Counted from the stretch's first letter, positions 1 through 8,674 are shown. The stretch: DNA of 64,000 bases from Allopusillimonas ginsengisoli (GCA_005239165.1 RAPG01000009.1:124001-188000), one strand, 5' to 3'. Translations and numbers: made by a program. Notes: generated by a model not told the origin, from the sequence alone.

Positions 1-653
1 GCTGTAGACTGCTCTCTGCGTTCATCTATGCTGTCCTGCTTCCAACGCGAAGTCGCCTCCTCCAAGGCCGCTAGCGTTAGCGTGTCAGGTTTTTTCATGC
101 TTGGGCCGTAGAAGGCGTCCAGCTTCATCAGTAGGTTCCCGTGTTGCACATGCAGGACACCCTCATCGGTTTGAAACCGCGCCTGATCTGCAATACCCTT
201 CACATCCTCAAACTGTACGCCGGTAGGCTGCGGATCGGGGAGGCCGAGTTCGCGCGCGAACTGCCTGTCTTCCTCATCGAACTCTATGCCAAACTCATTC
301 AGCTTTTCGGCCATTTCCTGTGCTGTCATGCTGCGAGTGGAGCTAATGAAAGCATCTTCAGCTGACTTGTTTATGTCGAAGACAGCAACCGAAACTTTGA
401 CGTTTAAGATTCTGCCGTTTCCTGTCATCTCGTATGCACACAAGGACTCTACCGGTTCAGATTGCTTTAGTTGTTTTACCGGCACTTGGTATGTTGTGGC
501 GATCATGTCGGCGGTTACGATGTCGCATGGCTGGCTCTCGAGCGCCACATCGTAAGATTTACTCGCAGCTACGGCGGTGTCAACGCTAATCAAACTAAGA
601 GCGAATACATAAACAAGCGCAAATAAAAACCTTGTAGGCGTGCCCATTCTCAT
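1..653 (-). CDS. exported protein of unknown function, C-terminus beyond the window
   Basis: An open frame runs leftward from an ATG at 653 to the window edge with no stop, giving 217 visible residues. AGGAG lies six bases before the ATG. Residues 1-29 form a typical signal peptide with a hydrophobic core and an Ala-rich cleavage region, so the product is probably periplasmic or surface-located. Two cysteines follow (about residues 43 and 72), which could form a disulfide. The rest is hydrophilic and acidic with no transmembrane segment. I do not recognise the family. A second in-frame ATG at 647 is possible. The gene is divergent from the exported ankyrin gene at 1209; no functional link can be read from this. 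Confidence 0.7.
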   Translation of the reverse strand, partial: MRMGTPTRFLFALVYVFALSLISVDTAVAASKSYDVALESQPCDIVTADMIATTYQVPVKQLKQSEPVESLCAYEMTGNGRILNVKVSVAVFDINKSAEDAFISSTRSMTAQEMAEKLNEFGIEFDEEDRQFARELGLPDPQPTGVQFEDVKGIADQARFQTDEGVLHVQHGNLLMKLDAFYGPSMKKPDTLTLAALEEATSRWKQDSIDERREQST

Positions 654-1208
654 CCTCTTCTCCTGTTAGTTGCTGCCTGCCTCTATTCGGGCTGCACGTC
701 ATTAGTCTGCAGCGCAGTCTAAATAGTGATTGCAATAATACGATTCTTAAGCCCACTTTGCAGACATAGCGTATAAGGGTTGCATGCTTGGGGTAGGCTT
801 CACAACGTTTGTTTAAACGGTGAGGTGTAATTACTTGTTAAGTGGCTTGGGTATTGCGGAGCGAGACATGTTGTACCCATCTGTTGAATGTGGAGCCATC
901 TACGACTGGCCGCTTCATCAACTGAGCCGCCAGAAAGCGGCCAGACGTTCTGGCGAATAGAAGTTATCTGGGATAATCATCCAATGACTTCGCGGCAACG
1001 TCCTTTATATGACAACCCATACCTTTCAATACTGGTGTGGTGTCTTCTGGCGACATCGACGCTGGCTGCGCCGTCGAGGGCCTGAAAGCAATTGGTGCAG
1101 ACTAAGCCAGACACAGACTTGGTGCAATAATATACTTGGCCGATGTCTGCGCACCGGTACCGCGCCGTGCTCACATCAGCAACGTTTTTAATTCCTGATG
1201 GAGGCCGT
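654..1208. other. intergenic region without a convincing gene
   Basis: About 555 bases separate two divergent exported-protein genes. Short open frames occur on both strands, but none has both a ribosome-binding site and a recognisable product. The region must hold promoters for both flanking genes. I could not assign boxes with confidence. Confidence 0.5.
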
Positions 1209-1880
1209 ATGGCTAGATTCCTTGCAGCGATTGCCCGCGCCATGTTTTTGGCGCTCACTTACACAAGCGCATTCGCTGGAGGGCCTATGGGCTACGAACC
1301 TTTACATGTTGCGGCTGCAAACGACAACGTAGCAGATATAGAAAAACTGCTTGCCGAAGGGGCACTCATTGATGCCCACGATACCTCGGGCTCAACAGCG
1401 CTGCTTGTCGCGACCAGAGCCAATAACGTGCACTCCGCCAAGGCGCTTATAGATGCGGGCGCAGACGTCAATAAAAAAGACGATATTAACGATAGCGCCT
1501 ATCTATACGCCGGCGCACGGGGGCATCTGGAAATTCTGAATATGGCCTTGTCGCATGGCGCAGATCTTCAAAGCACGAATCGCTACGGTGGAACCGCGCT
1601 AATCCCGGCTGCCGAGCGGGGCCATGTAGAAACTGTGCAGACACTGATTAAGGCAGGGGTAAATATTGACCATGTCAACAATCTGGGGTGGACGGCCTTG
1701 CTGGAGGCCATCATTCTAGGGCGCGGGGGTGAGCAGCACCAACAGATTGTGAGTATTTTGCTGGCGGCAGGCGCAAACCCCAATATTGCAGACCGAGATG
1801 GCGTAACCCCGCTTCTGCATGCGCGCTCACACGGTTATCGGGAGATCGAGGCCGCACTGCTCGCTGCGGGTGCAAAATAA
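1209..1880 (+). CDS. exported ankyrin-repeat protein
   Basis: The start at 1209 is chosen because GGAGG lies four bases upstream and because it places a signal peptide at residues 1-23, ending Ala-Phe-Ala. A longer frame from 1143 lacks both. The mature 200 residues are about six ankyrin repeats of 31-35 residues. They show the usual pattern of Thr-Ala-Leu, a paired helix region, and Ala-Gly-Ala followed by Asn or Asp. Ankyrin repeats are protein-binding scaffolds. Small periplasmic ones in proteobacteria often sit beside catalases, immunity proteins or effectors, but no such partner is adjacent here. The partner and function are unknown. Confidence 0.85.
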   Translation: MARFLAAIARAMFLALTYTSAFAGGPMGYEPLHVAAANDNVADIEKLLAEGALIDAHDTSGSTALLVATRANNVHSAKALIDAGADVNKKDDINDSAYLYAGARGHLEILNMALSHGADLQSTNRYGGTALIPAAERGHVETVQTLIKAGVNIDHVNNLGWTALLEAIILGRGGEQHQQIVSILLAAGANPNIADRDGVTPLLHARSHGYREIEAALLAAGAK

Positions 1881-1956
1881 CTGAATCGCATGCGTCTACA
1901 AGCAAGGCCTTCACACAACTAACGTGTGTGCCTCCAGCAACTTATCAAGTCGTGGC

Positions 1957-2700
1957 TTAGGGCGAAACCAAACTACGACCATCTTCGTACAAGCGCGCAA
2001 ACATCAAAAGAACCTGTCGGGCAAACGGCGCCTCTTTGATACCCGACCTTAGCTCAGAGACGTCGATGCCTTCCTCCCCAAGCACTGTTTCACGCGCATC
2101 AACAATTGCCTGGAGAATCTGCACAGTGAATTCAGGGTGAAACTGCACTGAGAGTGCATTCGGTCCATAGCGCAAAATTTGATAATCATCGTGCGCGGAA
2201 CTGCCCAAGGCTTGCGCCCCGGGTGGCGGCGTGAGCACCGATTGCATATGCGTTAAGTGCGCATTGAACACGCGTGGTAGCTGGCCAAAGAACGGGTCTG
2301 CCAGGCCTTGTGCATTGAGGGTGATCGGCAAGGTGCCGAGCTCACGACCATCTGGATGATAGTCAACCACGCCACCCATGACATCAACCATTAGCTGGTG
2401 CCCATAGCAGACCCCAAGCAAGGGCTTGCCCGATTCAATCAAACCCTTAGCCCAAGCGCCGGTTCGATCACTCCAGTCATCATGATCAGTCACCATCGAC
2501 CACGAGCCCGTGATAACTGCTGCCGAAAAGTCAGACTCATCCGGCAGGTCTTCTTGCAAGTCAGGACGAACAACAATGATGTTCTGTGTCTGACCTTGCA
2601 ATGCAGCGCGGAACCAGTCAGATTGTTCACCAAGCTGATGCCGCAACACGCCAGAGGGGCTGCCCATCTGCACAATAAGAAGGGGCGGTGCTTGTGACAT
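1957..2700 (-). CDS. class I glutamine amidotransferase (GMP synthase-like, stand-alone)
   Basis: The 247-residue product is a stand-alone type 1 glutamine amidotransferase. The nucleophile elbow Gly-Val-Cys-Tyr-Gly-His-Gln places the catalytic Cys at residue 98. The His and Glu of the triad lie in Gln-Phe-His-Pro-Glu (H188, E190). Such enzymes release ammonia from glutamine for a partner, or hydrolyse gamma-glutamyl compounds. The sequence does not say which. The ATG at 2700 is preceded by AGGAG nine bases upstream; a frame extending to 2793 has no such site and would add an implausible N-terminus. The gene is divergent from the HigA-like gene and stands alone. Confidence 0.85.
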   Translation of the reverse strand: MSQAPPLLIVQMGSPSGVLRHQLGEQSDWFRAALQGQTQNIIVVRPDLQEDLPDESDFSAAVITGSWSMVTDHDDWSDRTGAWAKGLIESGKPLLGVCYGHQLMVDVMGGVVDYHPDGRELGTLPITLNAQGLADPFFGQLPRVFNAHLTHMQSVLTPPPGAQALGSSAHDDYQILRYGPNALSVQFHPEFTVQILQAIVDARETVLGEEGIDVSELRSGIKEAPFARQVLLMFARLYEDGRSLVSP

Positions 2701-2793
2701 ATTGGGGAACTCCTGTGCGCTGGAATAAGGATATGGACGGCAAACTGCGCCGGAACCTGTACTCATTGTGGCGAGCAGACGGAGTAGAGTCAA

Positions 2794-2850
2794 TTGCAGT
2801 TCGGTGACCAGCGCAGAGGCAAAGCCAAACGTGGCGGCTTGCGTATATGA
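2794..2850 (+). pseudogene. remnant of a HigB-2/RelE-type toxin
   Basis: One frame across these bases reads an 18-residue stretch ending Arg-Gly-Lys-Ala-Lys-Arg-Gly-Gly-Leu-Arg-Ile and then stop. It matches, from memory, the core of HigB-2-type RelE toxins, where Arg-Gly-Lys-Gly-Lys-Arg-Gly-Gly-x-Arg is followed by a Tyr-rich strand. An in-frame TAG lies just upstream, and the C-terminal half is missing. The TGA overlaps the ATG of the HigA-like antitoxin, so the deletion seems to have removed the toxin around this core. It is short, so a chance match is possible. Confidence 0.5.
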
Positions 2851-3161
2851 AAAAGCGCAATCTATTCGCTGAACTAAGAGAGGGTTTTGAAGCCCTGGCG
2901 AACTCGCGCGAGGGTAAAGCCACCCTCCGCCAACATACCGTGGAAGCCGCCGCCGTATTGGACATCAGTGCCAAAGAGTCATTGGCCTTACGTACACACT
3001 TACATTTATCTCGCGGCGTATTTGCTCGTTATTTGCGCACTAACCCACGCACGCTAGAAAACCGGGAGCAAGGTCGCGCCAAACCCAATGCACAAGCTAC
3101 TTTGCTGATAAGACTGGTTCAGCAGTACCCGGACACGATCGAACGCTTGGCGACGCTCTAA
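2847..3161 (+). CDS. HigA-2-type helix-turn-helix antitoxin (orphan)
   Basis: This 104-residue protein resembles the Vibrio cholerae HigA-2 antitoxin along its length. It has an N-terminal Arg-Asn-Leu-Phe-Ala-Glu-Leu segment, a Gly-Lys-x-Thr-Leu-Arg stretch that in HigA-2 wraps the toxin, and a C-terminal XRE-type helix-turn-helix (about residues 48-100) with Ser-Arg-Gly-Val-Phe-Ala-Arg and Arg-Thr-Leu-Glu-Asn. It would bind its own promoter and neutralise a HigB-2 ribosome-dependent RNase. The toxin gene expected immediately upstream is only a fragment, so this is an orphan antitoxin. It may still act as a repressor or as protection against related toxins. Confidence 0.8.
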   Translation: MKKRNLFAELREGFEALANSREGKATLRQHTVEAAAVLDISAKESLALRTHLHLSRGVFARYLRTNPRTLENREQGRAKPNAQATLLIRLVQQYPDTIERLATL

Positions 3162-3201
3162 GGTAACTCTTCCGAACAAGAAGCGGTGCCGAATCAATCG
3201 T

Positions 3202-4464
3202 TCAGATCACAGCAGCTTTACGCAGCACATTCAACTCATCCCGATCAAGCTCCAGCAAGCTACTGAGCACCTCATCCGTATGCTGGCCAATAATGGGCGG
3301 TGGCAGCTCATAGGTTGGAGGAGTCGCACTCAAGCGCAAAGGGGAGGCGGCAGCGCTGACGCGCGCTCCGTCTTCACGTTCGTGATCCACGCGCAGATCG
3401 CGATGTTGCACTTGTTGGTTGTCAAACACTTGCTCGTAGTTGTTTATAGGCCCACAAGGAACACCATGCTTTTCGAGCACGTCCAGCCATGTGGCTGAAT
3501 CTCGAGTTTGCATGGTTTCATTTAATTCAACATCAAGCAGTTCCCGATTGACGATACGGCCCGTCACTTTGGCAAAATCGGGTTCAGCCGCAAGATCGGC
3601 CCGGCCCATGACGGCGCAATATCGCTGCCATTGCTCGTCGTTTCCAATGGCAATAATAATGTGTCCGTCTAGCGTAGGATACACACCGTACGGCACCAGG
3701 CTCATGTGCGCGTTCCCCATGCGGGCAGGCACCTTCCCACTCGCAAAGTAACCCGTGATCTGATTACTTCCGAGCGCGACGATACTGTCAAGCAGCGACA
3801 TATCGATATGTTGACCTTCACCCGACTTATGCCGATGGTTCACTGCGGCAAGAATTGCAATGGTGGAATACAAACCAGTGACAATGTCCGCCAGCGCAAT
3901 GCCTACTTTTTGTGGCCCCCCGCCAGGCAATTCGTCCTTCTCGCCGGTAATGCTCATCATTCCGCCCATTCCCTGGAACACGAAATCGTAGCCGGGGCGA
4001 TGCGAATATGGACCGTCTTGCCCAAAGCCCGTAATCGAGCAATAGATGATCGAAGGGTTTTCCTTGCGGATCGACTCATAATCAAGCCCGTATTTCTTCA
4101 AGTTGCCCACCTTGAAGTTTTCGATGAAGACGTCACTGATTTTAGCCAGCCGCTTGATCAGCGACTGGCCCTCCTCAGTAGTGATGTCGACGGTCACCGA
4201 ACGCTTACCCCGATTAGCCGCAGCATAATAAGAAGAGTCGGACATGCCCTCTTCGTTTTGACCAGGCAACCACGGTGGCCCCCAGACGCGGGTGTCGTCG
4301 CCTTTGCCGGGGCGCTCGATTTTGATTACGTCAGCGCCAAGATCGGCCAGACTCTGCGTACACCATGGCCCCGCGAGAATGCGCGATAAGTCCAGCACGC
4401 GAATATTTGACAAGGCCTTCTTATCAACCTTGCTCACGATCTGGTTAAGCATATTGTCTAGCAT
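3202..4464 (-). CDS. CaiB/BaiF family (class III) CoA-transferase
   Basis: About 420 residues with the family's opening (Val-Leu-Asp-Leu-Ser-Arg, then Gly-Pro-Trp-Cys, then Ala-Asp-Val-Ile-Lys-Ile-Glu) and the catalytic aspartate in Ala-Leu-Ala-Asp-Ile-Val-Thr-Gly near residue 193. Class III enzymes move CoA between carboxylic acids through an aspartyl-CoA thioester in the cytoplasm. ATG at 4464 follows AGGA by nine bases; GTG at 4467 is equally possible. It is the last gene of a leftward set: two MaoC-like proteins, a Bug receptor, then this transferase. This suggests uptake of a carboxylate, activation to a CoA ester and hydration of an enoyl-CoA. The acyl substrate is unknown. Confidence 0.9.
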   Translation of the reverse strand: MLDNMLNQIVSKVDKKALSNIRVLDLSRILAGPWCTQSLADLGADVIKIERPGKGDDTRVWGPPWLPGQNEEGMSDSSYYAAANRGKRSVTVDITTEEGQSLIKRLAKISDVFIENFKVGNLKKYGLDYESIRKENPSIIYCSITGFGQDGPYSHRPGYDFVFQGMGGMMSITGEKDELPGGGPQKVGIALADIVTGLYSTIAILAAVNHRHKSGEGQHIDMSLLDSIVALGSNQITGYFASGKVPARMGNAHMSLVPYGVYPTLDGHIIIAIGNDEQWQRYCAVMGRADLAAEPDFAKVTGRIVNRELLDVELNETMQTRDSATWLDVLEKHGVPCGPINNYEQVFDNQQVQHRDLRVDHEREDGARVSAAASPLRLSATPPTYELPPPIIGQHTDEVLSSLLELDRDELNVLRKAAVI

Positions 4465-4512
4465 CACAATCCGTCCTGGTTTTTAGATCGATACCGGTTA
4501 CCGCTGCAACGG

Positions 4513-5484
4513 TTACTTGTCTAATTTGATGCCAGCGGCCTGGATAACGTCTGCCCACTTGTCGATTTCGTCATTAACGTAGGTGTCGAACTCAGGTTGA
4601 GACATTTTCCCCGGGGTAGCACCGAGAGCACTGAACTTCTGCTGAATATCAGTAGACGCCAGGGCGCGGTTCACATCTTTGGACAGCTTCTGCATCACAT
4701 CGGCGGGTATATCTTTGGGCCCATACATTCCAAACATCGCAATAGCCTCAAAGCCTTTGACGCCCGCCTCAGAAATGGTTGGAACATCGGGAAGCTGAGA
4801 AACCCTTTCCGCAGAGGTAACACCCAGCGCGCGCAAAGATCCCGACTTGATGTGCGGCAGAACACCAGGCACCGAATCAAACATCATCGGGATCTCTCCA
4901 GCCAGCAGATCGTTCAAAGATGGCGCTGCACCGCGGTAGGGAATGTGCGTCAGCTTTATCCCCGCCATATGGGCAAACAGCTCACCCGAGAGATGGTTTG
5001 CTCCCCCGATACCTGCAGACCCAAAATTGATGACGCCGGGCTTTTCTTTGGCTAACGCGATAAGCTCTTGCACTGTCTGCGGTTTAAAGTCTTTGTTGAC
5101 GACCAGTACATTAGGAACGGTTGCCACCATGGCTACATTAGAAAATGTGGCCTTGGTATCGTAAGAGATAGTGTCTTTGAGCAAGGTGGGGTTGATGACG
5201 TGATGTGTGGCGGTCACCATGAGCGTGTATCCGTCCGGCTCACTGCGAGCCATCGAAGCAGAACCTATCGTGCCGCTCGCACCCCCGCGGTTGTCGATGA
5301 TGACGGGCTGGCCCCACTCATTTGACAAGGCATTGCCCAGCTGCCTGGCGAGGATATCAGTTGTACCCCCCGCAGGAAACGGCACCACAATGGTAACGGC
5401 GCGGTCAGGATAGCCTGCGGCCGCAGCCGAAAAGCACATTGCCGCCACCATGGAACCAGCCAACATTCGAATTGTATTTTTCAT
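4513..5484 (-). CDS. Bug-family periplasmic solute receptor (TctC-like)
   Basis: The 323-residue product starts with a signal peptide (residues 1-23) and continues with the Bug family hallmarks: Tyr-Pro-Asp-Arg near the mature start, a Val-Pro-Phe-Pro-Ala-Gly-Gly-Thr-Thr-Asp loop, and later an Asn-Pro-Thr-Leu strand and a His-Ile-Pro-Tyr-Arg-Gly motif. Bug proteins bind small carboxylates and similar organic acids for tripartite tricarboxylate transporters or for sensing. No TctA or TctB gene is nearby, so the membrane partner is encoded elsewhere. ATG at 5484 has GGAGG four bases upstream; a longer frame from 5547 has no such site. Its place among CoA enzymes suggests it binds their carboxylate substrate. 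Confidence 0.92.
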   Translation of the reverse strand: MKNTIRMLAGSMVAAMCFSAAAAGYPDRAVTIVVPFPAGGTTDILARQLGNALSNEWGQPVIIDNRGGASGTIGSASMARSEPDGYTLMVTATHHVINPTLLKDTISYDTKATFSNVAMVATVPNVLVVNKDFKPQTVQELIALAKEKPGVINFGSAGIGGANHLSGELFAHMAGIKLTHIPYRGAAPSLNDLLAGEIPMMFDSVPGVLPHIKSGSLRALGVTSAERVSQLPDVPTISEAGVKGFEAIAMFGMYGPKDIPADVMQKLSKDVNRALASTDIQQKFSALGATPGKMSQPEFDTYVNDEIDKWADVIQAAGIKLDK

Positions 5485-5550
5485 ATTGCCTCCAATGAGA
5501 TATGGCCGCCGCCTGAATGCGGCGCCCTTTCCAAACACCCTTACCACCTG

Positions 5551-5982
5551 CTAATCGAGAAACTCCACCATGGCCTCTCCTTCAGCCACAAGCGTGTCCT
5601 CCTGATTCTTCACCTGTACTGAAATAACCACCCAATTGGCCTTGTCGGTCTTCTTGATCTTTTTCACGACTCCAGTTGGCGTAATGGTGTCGCCTGGTTT
5701 GACCGGCGATTTCCAGCGTGTTTCCAGACGACGATGGGTGCCTCCCAGAGGCAGTGCCCAGTCAGTCATCATTCTGCTGATGAGGCTGAAGTTAGACATG
5801 CCATGCATAATGATGCCGCCGAAATTGGTCTTGCCAAAATTCGACTTCATGTATTCATCATCCCAATGCAAAGGGTTGTAGTCGAGCGAGGCTTCGCAGA
5901 ATTCCCAGATGGTCTCGCGTGTCGGGCTGAAAGACCTGCCTTCTATGCTCAGGCCTTCTTTGATATTGAATGTGTTTTCCAT
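5551..5982 (-). CDS. MaoC-like (R)-enoyl-CoA hydratase, catalytic-type subunit
   Basis: A 143-residue single hot-dog domain protein. The hydratase-2 signature Asp-x-Asn-Pro-x-His is intact (D34, N36, H39), followed by Gly-Gly-Ile-Ile-Met-His-Gly. It should hydrate a trans-2-enoyl-CoA or dehydrate the 3-hydroxyacyl-CoA. AAGGAG lies six bases before the ATG at 5982 and overlaps the stop of the upstream MaoC-like gene (5993-5995), so the two are probably translated together. The neighbour has lost the catalytic His, which fits a heteromeric hydratase in which this subunit carries the active site. Confidence 0.88.
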   Translation of the reverse strand: MENTFNIKEGLSIEGRSFSPTRETIWEFCEASLDYNPLHWDDEYMKSNFGKTNFGGIIMHGMSNFSLISRMMTDWALPLGGTHRRLETRWKSPVKPGDTITPTGVVKKIKKTDKANWVVISVQVKNQEDTLVAEGEAMVEFLD

Positions 5983-5992
5983 GGTGTGCTCC

Positions 5993-6463
5993 TTAAACCG
6001 GACGGATAGTCCAGCCACGGCCGGAACAAATCACTTCATTTTTTTCGTTAAAGAAGACGTTGTCATGCACGGCGAAAAGACGATCGCCTTTGATGAACTT
6101 GTCTAGCGCACGAGCTTGCAAGGTGATCACATCGCCTGGCCGGGCTGGTATGTTGTAACTCCAGGACTGACCGGCGTTGATCGTGCCAGGGCTGCGCATC
6201 CAGTCATCGTTGGGCGTGCAGGAAAACATAAGCAATACGTGGATCGATGGCGGTGCAATGATGCCTCCCCACTTTGTGGTCTTGGCATAGTCTTCGTCGA
6301 TATACAGTGGATTCATATCGTCTGTGGCCTTGCACAGCTTGTAGATTGCTTCTTTCGTCAATGTATAGGGAAGTGTTTCGCGGGGCGCCCCCGGAACGAT
6401 GTCATCCCATATCTTCCGAGCAGAGTTGTCTGCCCAGAAATCAGTGTCGTATTTGTAGTCCAT
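5993..6463 (-). CDS. MaoC-like hot-dog protein, probable partner subunit
   Basis: A 156-residue hot-dog protein of the MaoC N-terminal (FAS1-like dehydratase) type. At the place of the hydratase motif it reads Asp-Met-Asn-Pro-Leu-Tyr (residues 49-54), so the catalytic His is Tyr. This is common in the non-catalytic half of two-subunit hydratases. ATG at 6463 is preceded by GGAG. It is the first gene of the leftward CoA-transferase operon and is divergent from an IclR regulator at 6713. Function as a stand-alone enzyme is doubtful. Confidence 0.85.
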   Translation of the reverse strand: MDYKYDTDFWADNSARKIWDDIVPGAPRETLPYTLTKEAIYKLCKATDDMNPLYIDEDYAKTTKWGGIIAPPSIHVLLMFSCTPNDDWMRSPGTINAGQSWSYNIPARPGDVITLQARALDKFIKGDRLFAVHDNVFFNEKNEVICSGRGWTIRPV

Positions 6464-6520
6464 GCATATCTCCACACCAGATATTGGTAATAAATTCTTA
6501 TTCGGGTAAAATTTCAAATG

Positions 6521-6533
6521 ACCGCTTAGCGGT
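6521..6533. promoter_or_regulatory. candidate operator, 13-bp palindrome ACCGCT-T-AGCGGT
   Basis: A perfect 6-bp inverted repeat with a one-base centre lies in the 249-bp divergent region between the MaoC operon and the IclR gene. A further half-like AACCGCT occurs about seven bases further right (6541-6547). IclR proteins usually bind such palindromes at divergent promoters. Binding is inferred from position only. Confidence 0.45.
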
Positions 6534-6712
6534 TATCAACAACCGCTACACGAACAATATTAGAAGTTAAGCGTATCAATGTCAACGCCGAATACGTTTC
6601 TTATAGAACCAAATAGTGAGAATCAGCACGGTCAAAACGCTTGCGGCGCTGCCAACTCGCATGGCTGTGCGGTATCCTCCACGTCTTAACCCATTCAGCA
6701 GGAGATCGACAT

Positions 6713-7474
6713 ATGGCAAGTCCCGAAAGCGAATCTTTCGTACGCACTTTCGCACGCGGACTGCAAGTCATCGAATCTCTGGGGCGCAATAAGCCAGAGA
6801 TGAACATTGCAGAGCTAGCGGAAGCTACTGGTCTGAGCCGGTCGGTCATCAAACGCTATGTGCTGACGTTGACCGAACTTGGCTATACCAGCACAAATGG
6901 ACGCAGTTATGGGCTGACACCGAAGGTGCTTAACCTCGGGCTGTCATACCTCTACTCTTTGCCTTTCTGGAGACAAGCCCAGCTCGAACTGGAAGAGTTA
7001 TCCCAGGTCATAAAGCAATCATGTGCCATGTCGATACTGGACGAAAACGAAATCGTCTATGTCGTACGTATCCCAACATACAAGATTCTGCGCGCCAGTC
7101 CCACGCTGGGCAGCCGCCTTCCCGCAAATGTTGTCTCTATGGGCAGAGCGCTTCTGGCAGAGTCCAGCGAAACTGTAATTACAACGTTTCTGGAAGAAGC
7201 ACCGCTGAAACGGCTGACCAGCCAGACAATTACAGATAAAGCCAAATTGCACGCAGAGCTCTTGCGGGCCCGCTCTCAGGGCTACGCGTGGGTAGATGCA
7301 GAGTTGGACGAAGCCATTTGTGGCTTGGCCGTAACAATAAAAGATCTGGACGGCAAGGCTCTTGCGGCAATCAACGTCAGTCTTCCATCCGGTCAAATCA
7401 CCGAAGAAGAGGCTGTAGAGAAGTATTTGATTCCGCTACGTGCCACTGCGTCGAATATACGCTCTGCACTATGA
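6713..7474 (+). CDS. IclR-family transcriptional regulator (PcaR/PobR-like)
   Basis: The 253-residue protein has an N-terminal winged helix (about 10-75: Ala-Arg-Gly-Leu-Gln-Val-Ile, then Leu-Ala-Glu-Ala-Thr-Gly-Leu-Ser-Arg-Ser) and a C-terminal GAF-like effector domain with the Ala-Leu-Leu-Ala and Gly-Tyr-Ala-Trp-Val-Asp-Ala-Glu elements typical of the PcaR/PcaU branch. That branch senses aromatic or dicarboxylic pathway intermediates. ATG at 6713 follows AGGAG by eight bases; an upstream start at 6641 adds an unrelated sequence. It is divergent from the MaoC / Bug / CoA-transferase operon, its probable target, and runs tail to tail with the rubredoxin reductase gene. Confidence 0.9.
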   Translation: MASPESESFVRTFARGLQVIESLGRNKPEMNIAELAEATGLSRSVIKRYVLTLTELGYTSTNGRSYGLTPKVLNLGLSYLYSLPFWRQAQLELEELSQVIKQSCAMSILDENEIVYVVRIPTYKILRASPTLGSRLPANVVSMGRALLAESSETVITTFLEEAPLKRLTSQTITDKAKLHAELLRARSQGYAWVDAELDEAICGLAVTIKDLDGKALAAINVSLPSGQITEEEAVEKYLIPLRATASNIRSAL

Positions 7475-7510
7475 AGTTTAAGGACGGTGGGCCGGGCAAA
7501 ACCCCACACC

Positions 7511-8674
7511 CTACCCCAGCATGGGCTCAAGCCAGGGCGGCACGCTCTGCGCCAGTTTGCGGTGCTCGTTGACGTGGGCGCGCCCCACAATAAAGCCGGT
7601 AGCTTCATTTGCGGCGTTGAAATAAGTAGCCTTGATGCTGGTTTCTGTCATGGTTTCGATCACCCAGTCTCCGTCCGCGATCATGGGCGGCGAAATGGCA
7701 ATCGGAAATGCCGGCGTTTTCACGACAATAGGCATAGCCGCATAATTGACGGGTACGCGTTGGCCGCTAAGGGTTAGTGCCAGAGCCTTGGCGCACTGCA
7801 TAATGGGCATTACGTAGGGTAGCAGCGTGCCTGACACCTGGGCGCAGTCTCCCAATGCATAAACGTCTGCTGCACTGGTTTCCAGATGACGGTTGACGAT
7901 GATTCCTCTGTCGACGGCGATGCCGGCCTGCTCGGCCAGTGCCGTGCGCGGCCGCAAACCAATTGCGCTGATAACGATATCGGCATACTCAACAATGCCA
8001 CCTGAAAGGTCAAGCTGCAGCGGCCCTTCGGCGTCATTGACCGCTACACAGACGGTGTCGCAATAAACCTTTACACCGATTCCAGTCAGAGCGTCCCGCA
8101 TCAGCATGCCTATTTGCAGAGGCAGAAGGCGACTAAGCGGGCATGGCCCCGGATCAACAAGCGATACGGTATGGCCAGCCCTGGCCAGGTCATTGGCGAA
8201 TTCACAACCGATCAACCCGGCACCCAAAATGGTAATGCGCTTCGGGCCGTCTAATTTAGAGAACAGTGCACTGTAGTCGTCCAGCGTGTTAATAGAAACG
8301 ACACGGTCTGCGGCATTGCCTTGCAAAGGTATACGCAGTGGTTCAGCGCCAAGGGCCAGCACCAGTTTGCTATAGGACACGGGCTGACCCGCCACCATGA
8401 TTTGATGGCATGCGGGGTCAATGGCCTGGATGGCCGATCCCGCGTATACCTGCGCCTTTAACTGCTCGCGCATGCGGTCAACCGCTTGCGCCCGTAATTG
8501 AACCGCGTCCTTGCCGGCAGAGATCCCATTAGAAAGCATAGGCTTGGAATAAAAATGCCCCTCATCCAGCGTAAACATGGCTATTTCAGCCTGCTCATCA
8601 AGGCGGCGCAGCTCTCGAGCTACTGCGTAGCCGGCCAGGCCAGTACCAACGATAACGATGGGTGAGGGATTCAT
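7511..8674 (-). CDS. rubredoxin-NAD(+) reductase-like FAD oxidoreductase
   Basis: The 387-residue two-dinucleotide flavoprotein has the FAD motif Val-Gly-Thr-Gly-Leu-Ala-Gly at the N-terminus, a central NAD motif Gly-Ala-Gly-Leu-Ile-Gly near residue 150, and the second FAD contact Ala-Leu-Gly-Asp-Cys-Ala near 275. Length and pattern fit Pseudomonas-type rubredoxin reductases, which pass electrons from NADH to rubredoxin in the cytoplasm. The fit is supported by a rubredoxin gene at the other end of the same leftward gene set. It is the last gene of that set, 12 bases after the E1-beta stop. A ferredoxin reductase role is the alternative. Confidence 0.82.
   Translation of the reverse strand: MNPSPIVIVGTGLAGYAVARELRRLDEQAEIAMFTLDEGHFYSKPMLSNGISAGKDAVQLRAQAVDRMREQLKAQVYAGSAIQAIDPACHQIMVAGQPVSYSKLVLALGAEPLRIPLQGNAADRVVSINTLDDYSALFSKLDGPKRITILGAGLIGCEFANDLARAGHTVSLVDPGPCPLSRLLPLQIGMLMRDALTGIGVKVYCDTVCVAVNDAEGPLQLDLSGGIVEYADIVISAIGLRPRTALAEQAGIAVDRGIIVNRHLETSAADVYALGDCAQVSGTLLPYVMPIMQCAKALALTLSGQRVPVNYAAMPIVVKTPAFPIAISPPMIADGDWVIETMTETSIKATYFNAANEATGFIVGRAHVNEHRKLAQSVPPWLEPMLG

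Noticed and set aside
3706..4389. 227-codon open frame on the + strand
   Set aside because: It lies fully antisense to the CaiB/BaiF CoA-transferase, has no recognisable motif and no ribosome-binding site.
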